In this document: one piece after another, positions 27,131 through 34,774 of the stretch
Layout of the letters: the number at the start of each line of letters is the position of its first letter
Position numbering within the stretch: the stretch's first letter is position 1
Assembly: GCA_014896305.1 (NCBI GenBank)
Contig: JADBKQ010000001.1
Span: forward strand, 62,001 to 126,000
DNA: 64,000 nucleotides
Source of the DNA: Limnochordaceae bacterium
GTDB lineage: Bacteria; Bacillota; Limnochordia; Limnochordales; DUMU01
Direction: 5' to 3'
The notes under the pieces: model-generated
Database searches by the model: none
What the model was told of the DNA's origin: nothing
Seen by the model: only the letters and a program-made list of their open reading frames with translations
Made by a program: the position numbers and the translations under genes

Positions 27131-28199
27131 TTCCACCACACGCATGATCACTGTACTAAGCCTGACAGCGATTCTGTCCGGCGGCGTACTGGCCGGTTTC
27201 TATTCCTACCTTGAGCCCATCATCGAGACCAACCAGAAGAAGGCGGATCTGGAGAGCGGGTTCAAAGGCATTTTCCCACAGGCCGCAGACTTCAAGGAGA
27301 TCTCACCGGCCACCTCTGCCGAGGCTGACGACGCCATCTATCAGGCGATCAGCAGCGACGGCCAGGTGCTAGGCGTTGCGTTCAAGACCACCGGCAAAGG
27401 CTTCGAGGGACCGATCAAAATGGCACTGGGCCTCAGCCCTGACTACTCGAAGCTGGTCGGCGTGAGAGTTTTGCAGATGTCCGAGACTCCTGGCTTGGGC
27501 TCACGGATTCAAGAGCCTGGTTTTACTGACCAATTCAATAACAAACCGCTGACCGACTCGTTCCAGCTAGGTCAGGACGTGGATGGGATCACCGGCGCCA
27601 CCATGTCGTCCCGGGCCGTCGTGACCATCATTCGTGATGGAATCCAGCAGGCCACCCAGCGTCTGGGCAAACCCGTCACCCTGGCCGCGGCTGGTGGGAC
27701 GGCGAGCGCCAGTGGCGAGACTGGCTCGGGTGCGGGCAGCCCCGAGATCACTCCGGTCTCCACCAATCCAGAGGAGGCGTTGGCCAGCATCACGCCGGAT
27801 GTAGCCATGTTTGTCTCGGTGGGCACCTTCCCGGTCAATGGGGCGCCAACCAACCCTGAAGTATATCAGGGCATCGGCTTGACAGGGGAAACTGCCGCGA
27901 TCGGGTTCAAGGCCAGCGCCAAAGGCATGGACGGAGACGTAGTGGTCATCGGGTCGTTGGATGCAACCAAACAAAGGCTCATCGCCGTGCGGGTACTGGA
28001 GCAACACGAGACTGCCGGGTTGGGCGACAAGGTAGCAACGGACGGTACCTTCTTGCATCAATTTGACAACAAGCCAGTCTCGTCTGCCTTTGAGGTCGGC
28101 CAGGATGTGGACGTCATCACAGGCGCGACGGTCTCGTCCAAGGCCGTGGTACAAGCAGTCCGGTATGGCATCGAAGCGGTGAAGGCTTCCGGGCTGTGA
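27123..28199 (+). CDS. rnfG: RnfG-like subunit with two FMN-binding domains
   Basis: Extracytoplasmic, membrane-anchored flavoprotein of the Rnf complex. One N-terminal helix (~residues 8-27) is followed by a first FMN_bind domain with DGITGATMSS (~154-163), a Gly/Ser/Ala-rich linker, and a second with DVITGATVSS (~330-339). Both carry an intact ApbE flavinylation motif. Normal RnfG has one such domain and ~200 residues; this one has 358, so the domain has been duplicated. GTG 27123 was chosen because AAGGAGG is 9 bases upstream inside rnfD; the two genes overlap by 8 bases. Confidence 0.92.
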   Translation: MRSSTTRMITVLSLTAILSGGVLAGFYSYLEPIIETNQKKADLESGFKGIFPQAADFKEISPATSAEADDAIYQAISSDGQVLGVAFKTTGKGFEGPIKMALGLSPDYSKLVGVRVLQMSETPGLGSRIQEPGFTDQFNNKPLTDSFQLGQDVDGITGATMSSRAVVTIIRDGIQQATQRLGKPVTLAAAGGTASASGETGSGAGSPEITPVSTNPEEALASITPDVAMFVSVGTFPVNGAPTNPEVYQGIGLTGETAAIGFKASAKGMDGDVVVIGSLDATKQRLIAVRVLEQHETAGLGDKVATDGTFLHQFDNKPVSSAFEVGQDVDVITGATVSSKAVVQAVRYGIEAVKASGL

Positions 28200-28282
28200 G
28201 CGAACATCAGGGCTTGGGCTGAGCGCCGGCAGCCCGGCGCCACCCTCCTTCAGAATTCGGTTGTGAGGAAGGAGATCGGACA

Positions 28283-28981
28283 ATGGGGAGGACCCTCTGG
28301 AAGGACTTCATGCGGGGAGCATGGAACGAAAGCTCCCCTTTCCGCTTGATGATCGCTTTCTGCCCGGCCCTGGCCGTGACGACTGCAGTCATCAACGGCG
28401 CGGCGATGGGAGCAGCGGTCATCTTCGTGTTGCTGGGCACAAACATCATCGTGTCGCTGATGCGAAAGATTGTCCCCAGTGAGGTACGGATCCCAGTGTA
28501 CACCATTGTGATCGCCACCTTCGTGACCGTAGCCGACCTCGTCCTGGCCGCTACCATGCCGTCCGTGCACAAGGTGCTCGGGTTGTTCGTGCCCCTGATC
28601 GTCGTCAACTGCATCATCCTGGGCCGGGCCGAAGCCTGGGCTTCCCACGTGCCAGTGGCCCGGGCAGCCGCCGACGGCCTGGGATACGGTGTGGGATACA
28701 CCATCAACCTTCTGATGCTGGGCGTGATCCGGGAGCTCTTGGGCAGTGGCACTCTGTTGGGTCATGCCGTCATGCCGGCCGGATTCGTACCGTGGCGCAT
28801 CATGCTGCAGCCGCCGGGAGCGTTCCTGACCATTGGAGTCATCGTCGCGGTGTTCAATCTCACGGGCCGGTTGCAGAAGGAGCGGGCGGAACGGCGGGCG
28901 CAACGGCTGCGCCTGCCTGGCAGAGCAGTCACCGCGGCAGCCGTTGCAGCGGCCAGCGAGGGCAGCGGTTATCATGGGTGA
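28283..28981 (+). CDS. rnfE: RnfE, membrane subunit of Rnf complex
   Basis: Six-helix membrane subunit that pairs with RnfA and holds an intramembrane iron site. Diagnostic stretches are ENPV-like WNESSPFRLMIAFCPALAVT and the conserved Cys motif VPLIVVNCIILGRAE, plus LGYGVGYTINL. The C-terminal ~35 residues are a basic, Arg/Ala-rich extension. The 232-residue length fits RnfE. The ATG has AAGGAG 8 bases upstream. It lies between rnfG and rnfA, as in typical rnfCDGEAB operons. Confidence 0.94.
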   Translation: MGRTLWKDFMRGAWNESSPFRLMIAFCPALAVTTAVINGAAMGAAVIFVLLGTNIIVSLMRKIVPSEVRIPVYTIVIATFVTVADLVLAATMPSVHKVLGLFVPLIVVNCIILGRAEAWASHVPVARAAADGLGYGVGYTINLLMLGVIRELLGSGTLLGHAVMPAGFVPWRIMLQPPGAFLTIGVIVAVFNLTGRLQKERAERRAQRLRLPGRAVTAAAVAAASEGSGYHG

Positions 28982-29079
28982 ACCGTTGACGCCAGTGTCC
29001 AGGACGAAAGCGATAACGAGCGCTGGTGTGGTGGATTGCTGGGTCTGAGGCTTGCCTGCGGGCAGAAAGGGATGGCAGC

Positions 29080-29670
29080 ATGAGTTTCGGGGCACTGATC
29101 CTTCTCTTCGTAGGATCTGCTTTGATCAACAACTTCATCTTGTCACGCTTCCTTGGAATTTGTGCCTTCCTGGGCGTCAGCCGCCGGTTGGACACCGCCC
29201 TCGGCATGGGGGCTGCCGTCGTCTTCGTGATGACGTGCTCGGCCCTTATCAGCTGGGCGATTCAACGGTACCTGCTGACCCCGTTCAAGCTGCAGTTCCT
29301 GGAGTACGTCATCTTCATCTTGGTGATTGCCACCTTCGTACAGCTGCTCGAGATGGTGATCAAGAAGTACAGCCCCTCGCTCTATGAGGCGTTCGGCATT
29401 TACCTGCCCCTGATCACCACGAACTGCTCGATCCTGGGGGTCGCCTTGTTGGTAGCCGGTAGCTCGTACAACCTTCTCCAAACGCTGGTCTTTGCGGTGG
29501 GTAGCGGGCTCGGCTGGACCCTCGCCATCGTGATGATGGCGGGACTACGGGAAGAGCTGGACTTCGCCGATGTCCCGCTCAGTCTGCAGGGCTCTTCGTT
29601 GTCGCTTCTGATCGCTGCCATCATGTCCCTGGCCTTCGCCGGCTTCGCCGGGGTTGTGCCCAACCTGTGA
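29080..29670 (+). CDS. rnfA: RnfA, membrane subunit of Rnf complex
   Basis: Six-helix membrane partner of RnfE. Recognised from NNFILSRFLGICAFLGVS near the N-terminus and from PLITTNCSILGVAL with the Cys that, together with one from RnfE, ligates the intramembrane cluster. The 196-residue length is exactly typical. The frame is open to 29026, but the conserved protein starts at MSFGAL, preceded by AAAGGGA. It follows rnfE after a 98-base spacer with no other feature. Confidence 0.94.
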   Translation: MSFGALILLFVGSALINNFILSRFLGICAFLGVSRRLDTALGMGAAVVFVMTCSALISWAIQRYLLTPFKLQFLEYVIFILVIATFVQLLEMVIKKYSPSLYEAFGIYLPLITTNCSILGVALLVAGSSYNLLQTLVFAVGSGLGWTLAIVMMAGLREELDFADVPLSLQGSSLSLLIAAIMSLAFAGFAGVVPNL

Positions 29671-29681
29671 GGTGAATGATT

Positions 29682-30524
29682 ATGTGGGCCTCAATCGGCC
29701 TCTCCGCAGTGGCTATGGGTGTGTTGGCTATCGCCTTTGCCCTCTTACTGGTGTGGGCCTCTCGCACGTTTGCGGTAAAGAATGACCCTCGTATCGAGAT
29801 GCTGACCAACCTGCTGCCCGGGGCGAACTGCGGCGCTTGTGGCTTTAGCGGCTGTTCCGGTTTTGCCAAGGCGGCTGCCGAAGGCAAGGCTCCGGCAGAT
29901 GGCTGCCGGGCGGGCGGGCCCAGCGTCGCCGCCAAAGTGGCCGAAGTTCTGGGGGTCAAAGCGAGCGGATTCAAGCGGCAAGTCGCCCACGTCTTCTGCA
30001 GCGGGACAGAGGCTTTGGCCAAGCGCTCTGCCGATTATGAAGGCTGGGAGGATTGCCGGGCAGCGGACCTGGTGGGCGGAGGTGGCAAGGATTGCGCCTT
30101 CGGCTGCCTGGGCCTGGGAACGTGCGTCAAGTCATGCCTGTTCGGTGCTCTCAGCATGGGCCCCGATGGCCTGCCTATCGTCGATACCGAGCGCTGCACC
30201 GGCTGCGGCATCTGTGCGCAAGTCTGCCCTCGCGGTGTCATCCAGTTGGTCGACGCTGACCGGCGAACCTTTGTCAACTGTGTATCGCCTGCGCCCGGCA
30301 AGCTGGTCCGCCAGGTGTGCAGCGCCGGTTGCATCGCCTGCAATATCTGCCAGCGCACCTGCGAGACCGGCGCGATTCACGTGGTGGACAACCTCGCCAT
30401 CATCAACCCGGACGCTTGTACCGCTTGCGGCAAGTGTGCAGCGAAGTGCCCCACCCACGTCATCGAATGCCTCGGACCCCAGGAGGAGGCAGAGCCGTTG
30501 GCGGCAGGGCAGGCAGTACAATAG
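29682..30524 (+). CDS. rnfB: RnfB, iron-sulfur subunit of Rnf complex
   Basis: Ferredoxin-accepting subunit on the cytoplasmic side. An N-terminal helix (~residues 5-26) anchors it; the motif NCGACGFSGCSGFA plus a later DGC binds the first 4Fe-4S cluster, and three further Cys-rich segments follow (CLGLGTCVKSC, CTGCGICAQVCP, CNICQRTC with CTACGKCAAKCP). Length 280 residues. ATG 29682 is preferred with GAGGTG 7 bases upstream; the ATG at 29676 is only one base from that site. It follows rnfA directly and precedes apbE. Confidence 0.94.
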   Translation: MWASIGLSAVAMGVLAIAFALLLVWASRTFAVKNDPRIEMLTNLLPGANCGACGFSGCSGFAKAAAEGKAPADGCRAGGPSVAAKVAEVLGVKASGFKRQVAHVFCSGTEALAKRSADYEGWEDCRAADLVGGGGKDCAFGCLGLGTCVKSCLFGALSMGPDGLPIVDTERCTGCGICAQVCPRGVIQLVDADRRTFVNCVSPAPGKLVRQVCSAGCIACNICQRTCETGAIHVVDNLAIINPDACTACGKCAAKCPTHVIECLGPQEEAEPLAAGQAVQ

Positions 30525-30616
30525 GCAGCGATGCGTACGAGTGTCTCGTGGGAGAGGATGGTGGCTATTTGGTAAGGCCAGGGTGGACATCCGGCCGGGC
30601 AGGGGGCTGTGGTTCG

Positions 30617-31786
30617 ATGGGAGTCGCCAGCCTCGCGCGGGGGTTGGTAAGTATCATGGCCGTTGTGAGCCTGGCCGGATGTCAGCTGCGCAGCCGGCCC
30701 GAAGAGAGCAGGACACCGGCACCTGCGACCGAGGCAGCAAGCCAGACGGCCACAGTCAGCTCGTTCACCATGGGAACGTACGTGACCGTGCAGGCCACGG
30801 CGACCACGGCCGAGAAGGCTCAAGAGGCAGCCGACGCAGCCATCCGTGCACTCAGCGAGCTTTCCGATGAAGTTGACCGTTTCTTGCCAGCCAGCCCCGT
30901 CTCCCGAATCAACCAGGCGGCTGGAAACGGGCAGTGGGTGACGGTCAGCCCCCGGCTCTTCACACTGCTGCAGAAAGCCAAGCAGGCAGCGGAGTTGACC
31001 GACGGAGCGTTTGACCCTACCGTCGGCCCGCTGGTCGACTTGTGGGGATTCGTGGAGGTCTCTGACACCCAGGCGGGTTCAGGCTCGACGGCAGCCGGGT
31101 CTGAGGATGAAACGGGCACGGCACAAGTAGGCCCGGCTCCCATCGTGGGCCGGAAACCCCCAAGCCAGGAGGCGATTGAGCGAGTCTTACCGCTGGTGAA
31201 TTACCACGACCTCGAGCTGGACGCTGCCACCCACTCGGCCCGACTCCGGCGGCGCGGTCAAGTGCTGGACCTGGGAGGCATCGCCAAGGGGTATGGGGCA
31301 GAGTTGGCCGCCAGGATGCTCCAGGAGAGCGGGGTGACACAAGGTCTGGTAGATCTGGGAGGCAACATCTTTGCCCTTGGTCACAAGCCTGACGGTACAC
31401 CCTGGCGAGCCGGCATCAAGGATCCTCGGAATGCCGGGGCGTTGCAGGCGGTGGCCGTGTTACCGGTGGCGGACACGGCCCTGGCTACCTCCGGTGACTA
31501 TGAGCGTTATTTCATCTATGAGGGAGTGCGGTACAGCCACCTGCTCGACCCTCACACGGGATATCCAGCCCGGTCGGTCATGAGCGCAACCGTTATCACC
31601 CCCGATGGGGCCATGGGAGATGCGCTTTCCACGGCAGCCTTCGTGGTTGGCCCGGAAAAGGGTCCGGCGTTGCTCAGCAAGGCCGGAGCGGAGGGAATCT
31701 GGATTCGGCCGGACTTTTCCGTGATCGCGACGCCCGGAATCCGACCCGAAGTAGAGCTGCGCGGACGGGCACACTGGGCGCAATGA
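30617..31786 (+). CDS. apbE: ApbE, FAD:protein FMN transferase (lipoprotein)
   Basis: Extracytoplasmic enzyme that transfers FMN from FAD to Thr/Ser in flavinylation motifs such as those of RnfD, RnfG and the FMN-binding protein at 23867. A lipoprotein signal ends in SLAGC (Cys22). Catalytic-domain motifs are FTMGTYVTV, FDPTVGPLVDLWGF, DLGGIAKGYG, GLVDLGGNIFALG and the Mg-binding GDALSTAAFV; HLLDPHTGYPA is also present. An ~30-residue Gly/Ser/Glu-rich insertion occurs near 155-185. The 389-residue length is otherwise normal. The ATG fits the lipoprotein N-terminus, though its Shine-Dalgarno is weak. Its stop overlaps the ATGA of the next frame. Confidence 0.93.
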   Translation: MGVASLARGLVSIMAVVSLAGCQLRSRPEESRTPAPATEAASQTATVSSFTMGTYVTVQATATTAEKAQEAADAAIRALSELSDEVDRFLPASPVSRINQAAGNGQWVTVSPRLFTLLQKAKQAAELTDGAFDPTVGPLVDLWGFVEVSDTQAGSGSTAAGSEDETGTAQVGPAPIVGRKPPSQEAIERVLPLVNYHDLELDAATHSARLRRRGQVLDLGGIAKGYGAELAARMLQESGVTQGLVDLGGNIFALGHKPDGTPWRAGIKDPRNAGALQAVAVLPVADTALATSGDYERYFIYEGVRYSHLLDPHTGYPARSVMSATVITPDGAMGDALSTAAFVVGPEKGPALLSKAGAEGIWIRPDFSVIATPGIRPEVELRGRAHWAQ

Positions 31787-31851
31787 CGCACCTGAACGGA
31801 CTTGCACGACGAGGCTGCATGAAGATGAAGGGGAAGGAGGGAGATTCATCG

Positions 31852-32931
31852 TTGACCAGCAAGGAAGAGATGGCAACGCAACTCTGCCCCGCAGTAGCAA
31901 CTTCCGTCCCTGGCGCGGAGGGGGTTTTACCCCTGCCAGTGCGGCGGGAGATGGGTCACAGCTGGCTGTGGGGCAAGCAAAACGTCACTGGCTCCGTGGG
32001 GACACAGAAAGTTGCCCGACTGGGTCTGTTGCTGGCCATGGCGGTAGGCCTGCAGGTCTTCGAAGGCCAACTCCCCTCTTTACCCATCCCCGGGGCCAAA
32101 CTCGGGTTGGCCAACCTGGTTTCCCTCCTCGTGATCCTGCTATGGGGCTGGCGCGAGGCCATGTTGGTCGTCCTCACCCGCCAGTTCCTGGGTTCGCTGG
32201 CTACAGGTACATTCCTGTCCACCCCCTTTTTCTTCGGCCTTGCGGGTGGGGTAGCCAGCGTGGTCACCATGTCCTTGGCGGCGCCGCGCCGCAAAGCCCG
32301 GCTTTCCCCTATCGGGATCAGCCTCATCGGCGCCATCACCCATAACTGCACCCAGTTGCTGGTGGCCTGGGCGATCACCAGCGTGCCCGCGATCCTAGGA
32401 TACCTCCCCTTCTTGCTCTGGTTCTCCTTACCGGCTGGAGCACTGGTCGGAGCGCTGGCCCAGCTTCTCTGGCCCCGCCTGGCCCAGTTGAACCGGGTGG
32501 CCCAGGCGTTGGGGACGGTCACGGAAGATGAACCCCAGACCCGGCAAGGGCTGTACCGACGGTTCACTCTGGCAGATGCAGGGGTCGCCGTAATGGTAGC
32601 CCTCGTCGCTGTCGGCCTGACCGTGTTTCGCCAAGCTCAGACCGCTCCCGTGGCCCATCCAGTCGCTGTAATCGCCGTCAATGGCCGGGTGAAGGAGCAG
32701 ATCCCGCTGGACCAGAACCGCCAGTTACTCCTGGATGTGAACGGCGGGCACATGATCATCGAGACTGTTCCTGGCAAAGTACGGGTGTTGACCTCCACCT
32801 GCCCAGACAAGATCTGCGTTCGAACGGGTTGGATCAGCGCTGCCTCCCAGGCGATCGTCTGCGTTCCCTACCGCACGGTGATACGGATTCAAGGAGGTCA
32901 ACCGGTCGACTACGATGTCATTAGCAGTTGA
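31852..32931 (+). CDS. Fused Gx-family membrane protein and NusG domain II protein
   Basis: Two families that are usually separate neighbouring genes are joined here. The N-terminal half is a Gx-transporter / heptaprenyl-diphosphate-synthase-component-I-like membrane domain with about six helices (GAKLGLANLVSLL and ATGTFLSTPFFFGLAGG are characteristic). After another helix (~residues 243-260) an extracytoplasmic NusG-domain-II segment contains STCPDKICVRTGW and IVCVPYRTVI with three conserved-looking Cys. The families occur near apbE and in flavin-based electron transfer loci. TTG 31852 is chosen because AAGGAGG lies 11 bases upstream; ATG 31783 (overlapping apbE) and 31819 are alternatives. 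Biochemical role unknown. Confidence 0.82.
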   Translation: MTSKEEMATQLCPAVATSVPGAEGVLPLPVRREMGHSWLWGKQNVTGSVGTQKVARLGLLLAMAVGLQVFEGQLPSLPIPGAKLGLANLVSLLVILLWGWREAMLVVLTRQFLGSLATGTFLSTPFFFGLAGGVASVVTMSLAAPRRKARLSPIGISLIGAITHNCTQLLVAWAITSVPAILGYLPFLLWFSLPAGALVGALAQLLWPRLAQLNRVAQALGTVTEDEPQTRQGLYRRFTLADAGVAVMVALVAVGLTVFRQAQTAPVAHPVAVIAVNGRVKEQIPLDQNRQLLLDVNGGHMIIETVPGKVRVLTSTCPDKICVRTGWISAASQAIVCVPYRTVIRIQGGQPVDYDVISS

Positions 32932-32997
32932 TGGCCACGCCTCTCTCCTTTGCGAACTCTGTCCCCGCTGGGCTGGCCGGATGGGATCGTAAAAGAA

Positions 32998-33015
32998 CTG
33001 TGAAGGGATTCACAA
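32998..33015. promoter_or_regulatory. Rex-like operator upstream of rnfC copy 2
   Basis: CTGTGAAGGGATTCACAA matches the Rex consensus TTGTGAA-N4-TTCACAA at 13 of 14 specified positions and contains the palindrome TGTGAA-GGGA-TTCACA. It lies 6 bases upstream of the -35 box at 33022. Confidence 0.65.
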
Positions 33016-33021
33016 ATACCC

Positions 33022-33050
33022 TTGACTCATGGCGTGCTGACTGTTAAAGT
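33022..33050 (+). promoter_or_regulatory. Promoter of rnfC copy 2
   Basis: TTGACT (33022-33027), 17-base spacer, TAAAGT (33045-33050), about 75 bases before the start codon. Confidence 0.6.
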
Positions 33051-33134
33051 CAGCTTAGAGGTTCTCGACGTATCATGAGGGCGCAGTATCGATGGAATCG
33101 TGAAAGTTCCCACTATCTCAGAGGAGGCTCCAGC

Positions 33135-34586
33135 ATGTGGCGGCTCTTCCCCGGTGCCCAACGAGCTGGTGGACGAGTGAGGGTTCCCGAGCATAAGGGA
33201 ACCGCTTCGTCGGCGTCATCCCATCTGCCCGCTCCCCCCAGGATCTATCTGTCCCTGCAACAACACGCAGGCCGTCCTTGCCAGCCGATCGTCCGGGCGG
33301 GCGAGCGCGTGGTCATCGGCCAGGTAGTGGCCCAACCCGACGGGTTGGGCGCTCCAATTCACAGTCCGGTTTGCGGAAAAGTATCGGCCATCACTTTGTG
33401 GCCGCATCCTTCCGGCCAATTCGTCCCGACCATCATCATCGACAATGATGGTGGAGACACGGTTCTTCCCCTGGACCGCTTGGGCCTGGAAGCGGCCGGT
33501 TCACCTGAGGTCATGGAGCCTGCCGACATCCGTCGTTTGGCTCAGGACGCCGGGTTGGTCGGCCTGGGTGGCGGACTATTCCCTACCAGCGTCAAGCTGA
33601 CCCCACCCCCGGGGTGCCAGATCGATACAGTGATCATCAACGGGTGCGAGTGTGAGCCTTACCTGACCTGTGACGATCGGCTGATGCAAGAGCAGACCGC
33701 CACCCTGGTATGGGGAGCCCGGGCCATTCGGCGGGCCGTCGGCGCCACGCACCTCCTCTTTGCTGTGGAAGAGAATAAACCGGCGGCCATCGCTGCTTTG
33801 CGCCTGGCCATTACGGGTCTGGCCAACGCGGAAGTGAAGGTGCTTCCTTCCCGCTACCCACAAGGCAGCGAGCTTTGCCTGGTACGGGTGCTGACTGGCC
33901 GCGAAGTGCCGGTTTCGGGAATCCCGGCGCAAGTTGGAACGCTGGTACAAAATGTTGGAACTACTGTTGCCCTGGGTCAGGCCCTGCAAAAAGGCCGGCC
34001 GCTGACCGAACGATTGGTGACGGTGGCTGGCGACCTCGTCCAAAAGCCAGGCAACTACTGGATTCCGCTCGGGACGCTGATCCAGGATGTGTTACAAGCG
34101 GTAGGAGTAGACACGAGTCGCCTGCGTCATTTGCTCATGGGCGGCCCGATGATGGGACAGTCCCTGGGCCGGTTGGATGTACCGGTCATCAAAGGGACCG
34201 GGGGTATCCTCGCTTTCTCTTCCGTCACGCTGCCTACGCTTGAACCGCAGCCTTGCGTCCGTTGCGGCATGTGCGTCAAGGTCTGTCCGCAAGGCCTGAT
34301 CCCTTTCCGATTGGGCCGGCTGGCTCAGGCAGGGCAGTGGCAACAAGCCGCGCAAGAGGGGCTGTGGTCCTGTATGGAATGCGGTAGCTGCGTTTACGTC
34401 TGCCCCAGCGCCCGTCCCACCGTACAACTGGTCCGGATGGCCAAGGCAGCGCTCCGGCAGGAGCAGCAACGCCGGCAGCAAGCGCAGCCGGCACCTTCTC
34501 CCCGCACGGTGGCGCCAGCGACAGCCGCCAGCAATACCAGCGCTGGTGCGAAAGTGAAACAGCCAGTTGCCGCCAAGGTTTCGTAG
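33135..34586 (+). CDS. rnfC: RnfC, NADH-interacting iron-sulfur subunit (canonical copy 2)
   Basis: Electron-entry/exit subunit of the Rnf complex. It has the flavin/NADH loop GLVGLGGGLFPTSVKL (~140-155), the adjacent INGCECEPYLTCDDRLM, and two 4Fe-4S motifs CVRCGMCVKVCP and CMECGSCVYVCP, then an Ala/Gln/Pro-rich tail of about 50 residues. ATG 33135 follows GAGGAGG by 7 bases; the frame is open to 33075. Length 483 residues. It is set apart from the main rnf run by a 203-base gap with its own promoter and a Rex-like site, so its dosage may be controlled separately. In most rnf operons rnfC is the first gene. Confidence 0.93.
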   Translation: MWRLFPGAQRAGGRVRVPEHKGTASSASSHLPAPPRIYLSLQQHAGRPCQPIVRAGERVVIGQVVAQPDGLGAPIHSPVCGKVSAITLWPHPSGQFVPTIIIDNDGGDTVLPLDRLGLEAAGSPEVMEPADIRRLAQDAGLVGLGGGLFPTSVKLTPPPGCQIDTVIINGCECEPYLTCDDRLMQEQTATLVWGARAIRRAVGATHLLFAVEENKPAAIAALRLAITGLANAEVKVLPSRYPQGSELCLVRVLTGREVPVSGIPAQVGTLVQNVGTTVALGQALQKGRPLTERLVTVAGDLVQKPGNYWIPLGTLIQDVLQAVGVDTSRLRHLLMGGPMMGQSLGRLDVPVIKGTGGILAFSSVTLPTLEPQPCVRCGMCVKVCPQGLIPFRLGRLAQAGQWQQAAQEGLWSCMECGSCVYVCPSARPTVQLVRMAKAALRQEQQRRQQAQPAPSPRTVAPATAASNTSAGAKVKQPVAAKVS

Positions 34587-34627
34587 GGTCTTTCCTGCTT
34601 TAACCTCCGACGCACGTTTGACCTGCC

Positions 34628-34678
34628 CCACCGGCCGTTTTCCGAGCGCGTTTGAGAGCGCAGGGAAGCGGCCGGTGG
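34628..34678 (+). terminator. Possible terminator after rnfC copy 2
   Basis: Inverted repeat CCACCGGCCG / CGGCCGGTGG (10 bp) with a second small stem (GCGC/GCGC) in the loop, 41 bases after the stop codon. No clear T tract follows, so termination is uncertain. Confidence 0.35.
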
Positions 34679-34774
34679 TGTCGTATGTATTTGGGAGGGA
34701 TCACGGGGGAACCAACCCACTCCTCCCTGACCCCCAACGGACCATGCCAGGAAACAGTATCAAGGAGGATCATG

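Noticed and set aside
29839-30870. 343-codon plus-strand frame overlapping rnfB and apbE
   Set aside because: It is a +1 shadow of the Cys-rich rnfB frame and shows no motif of its own.
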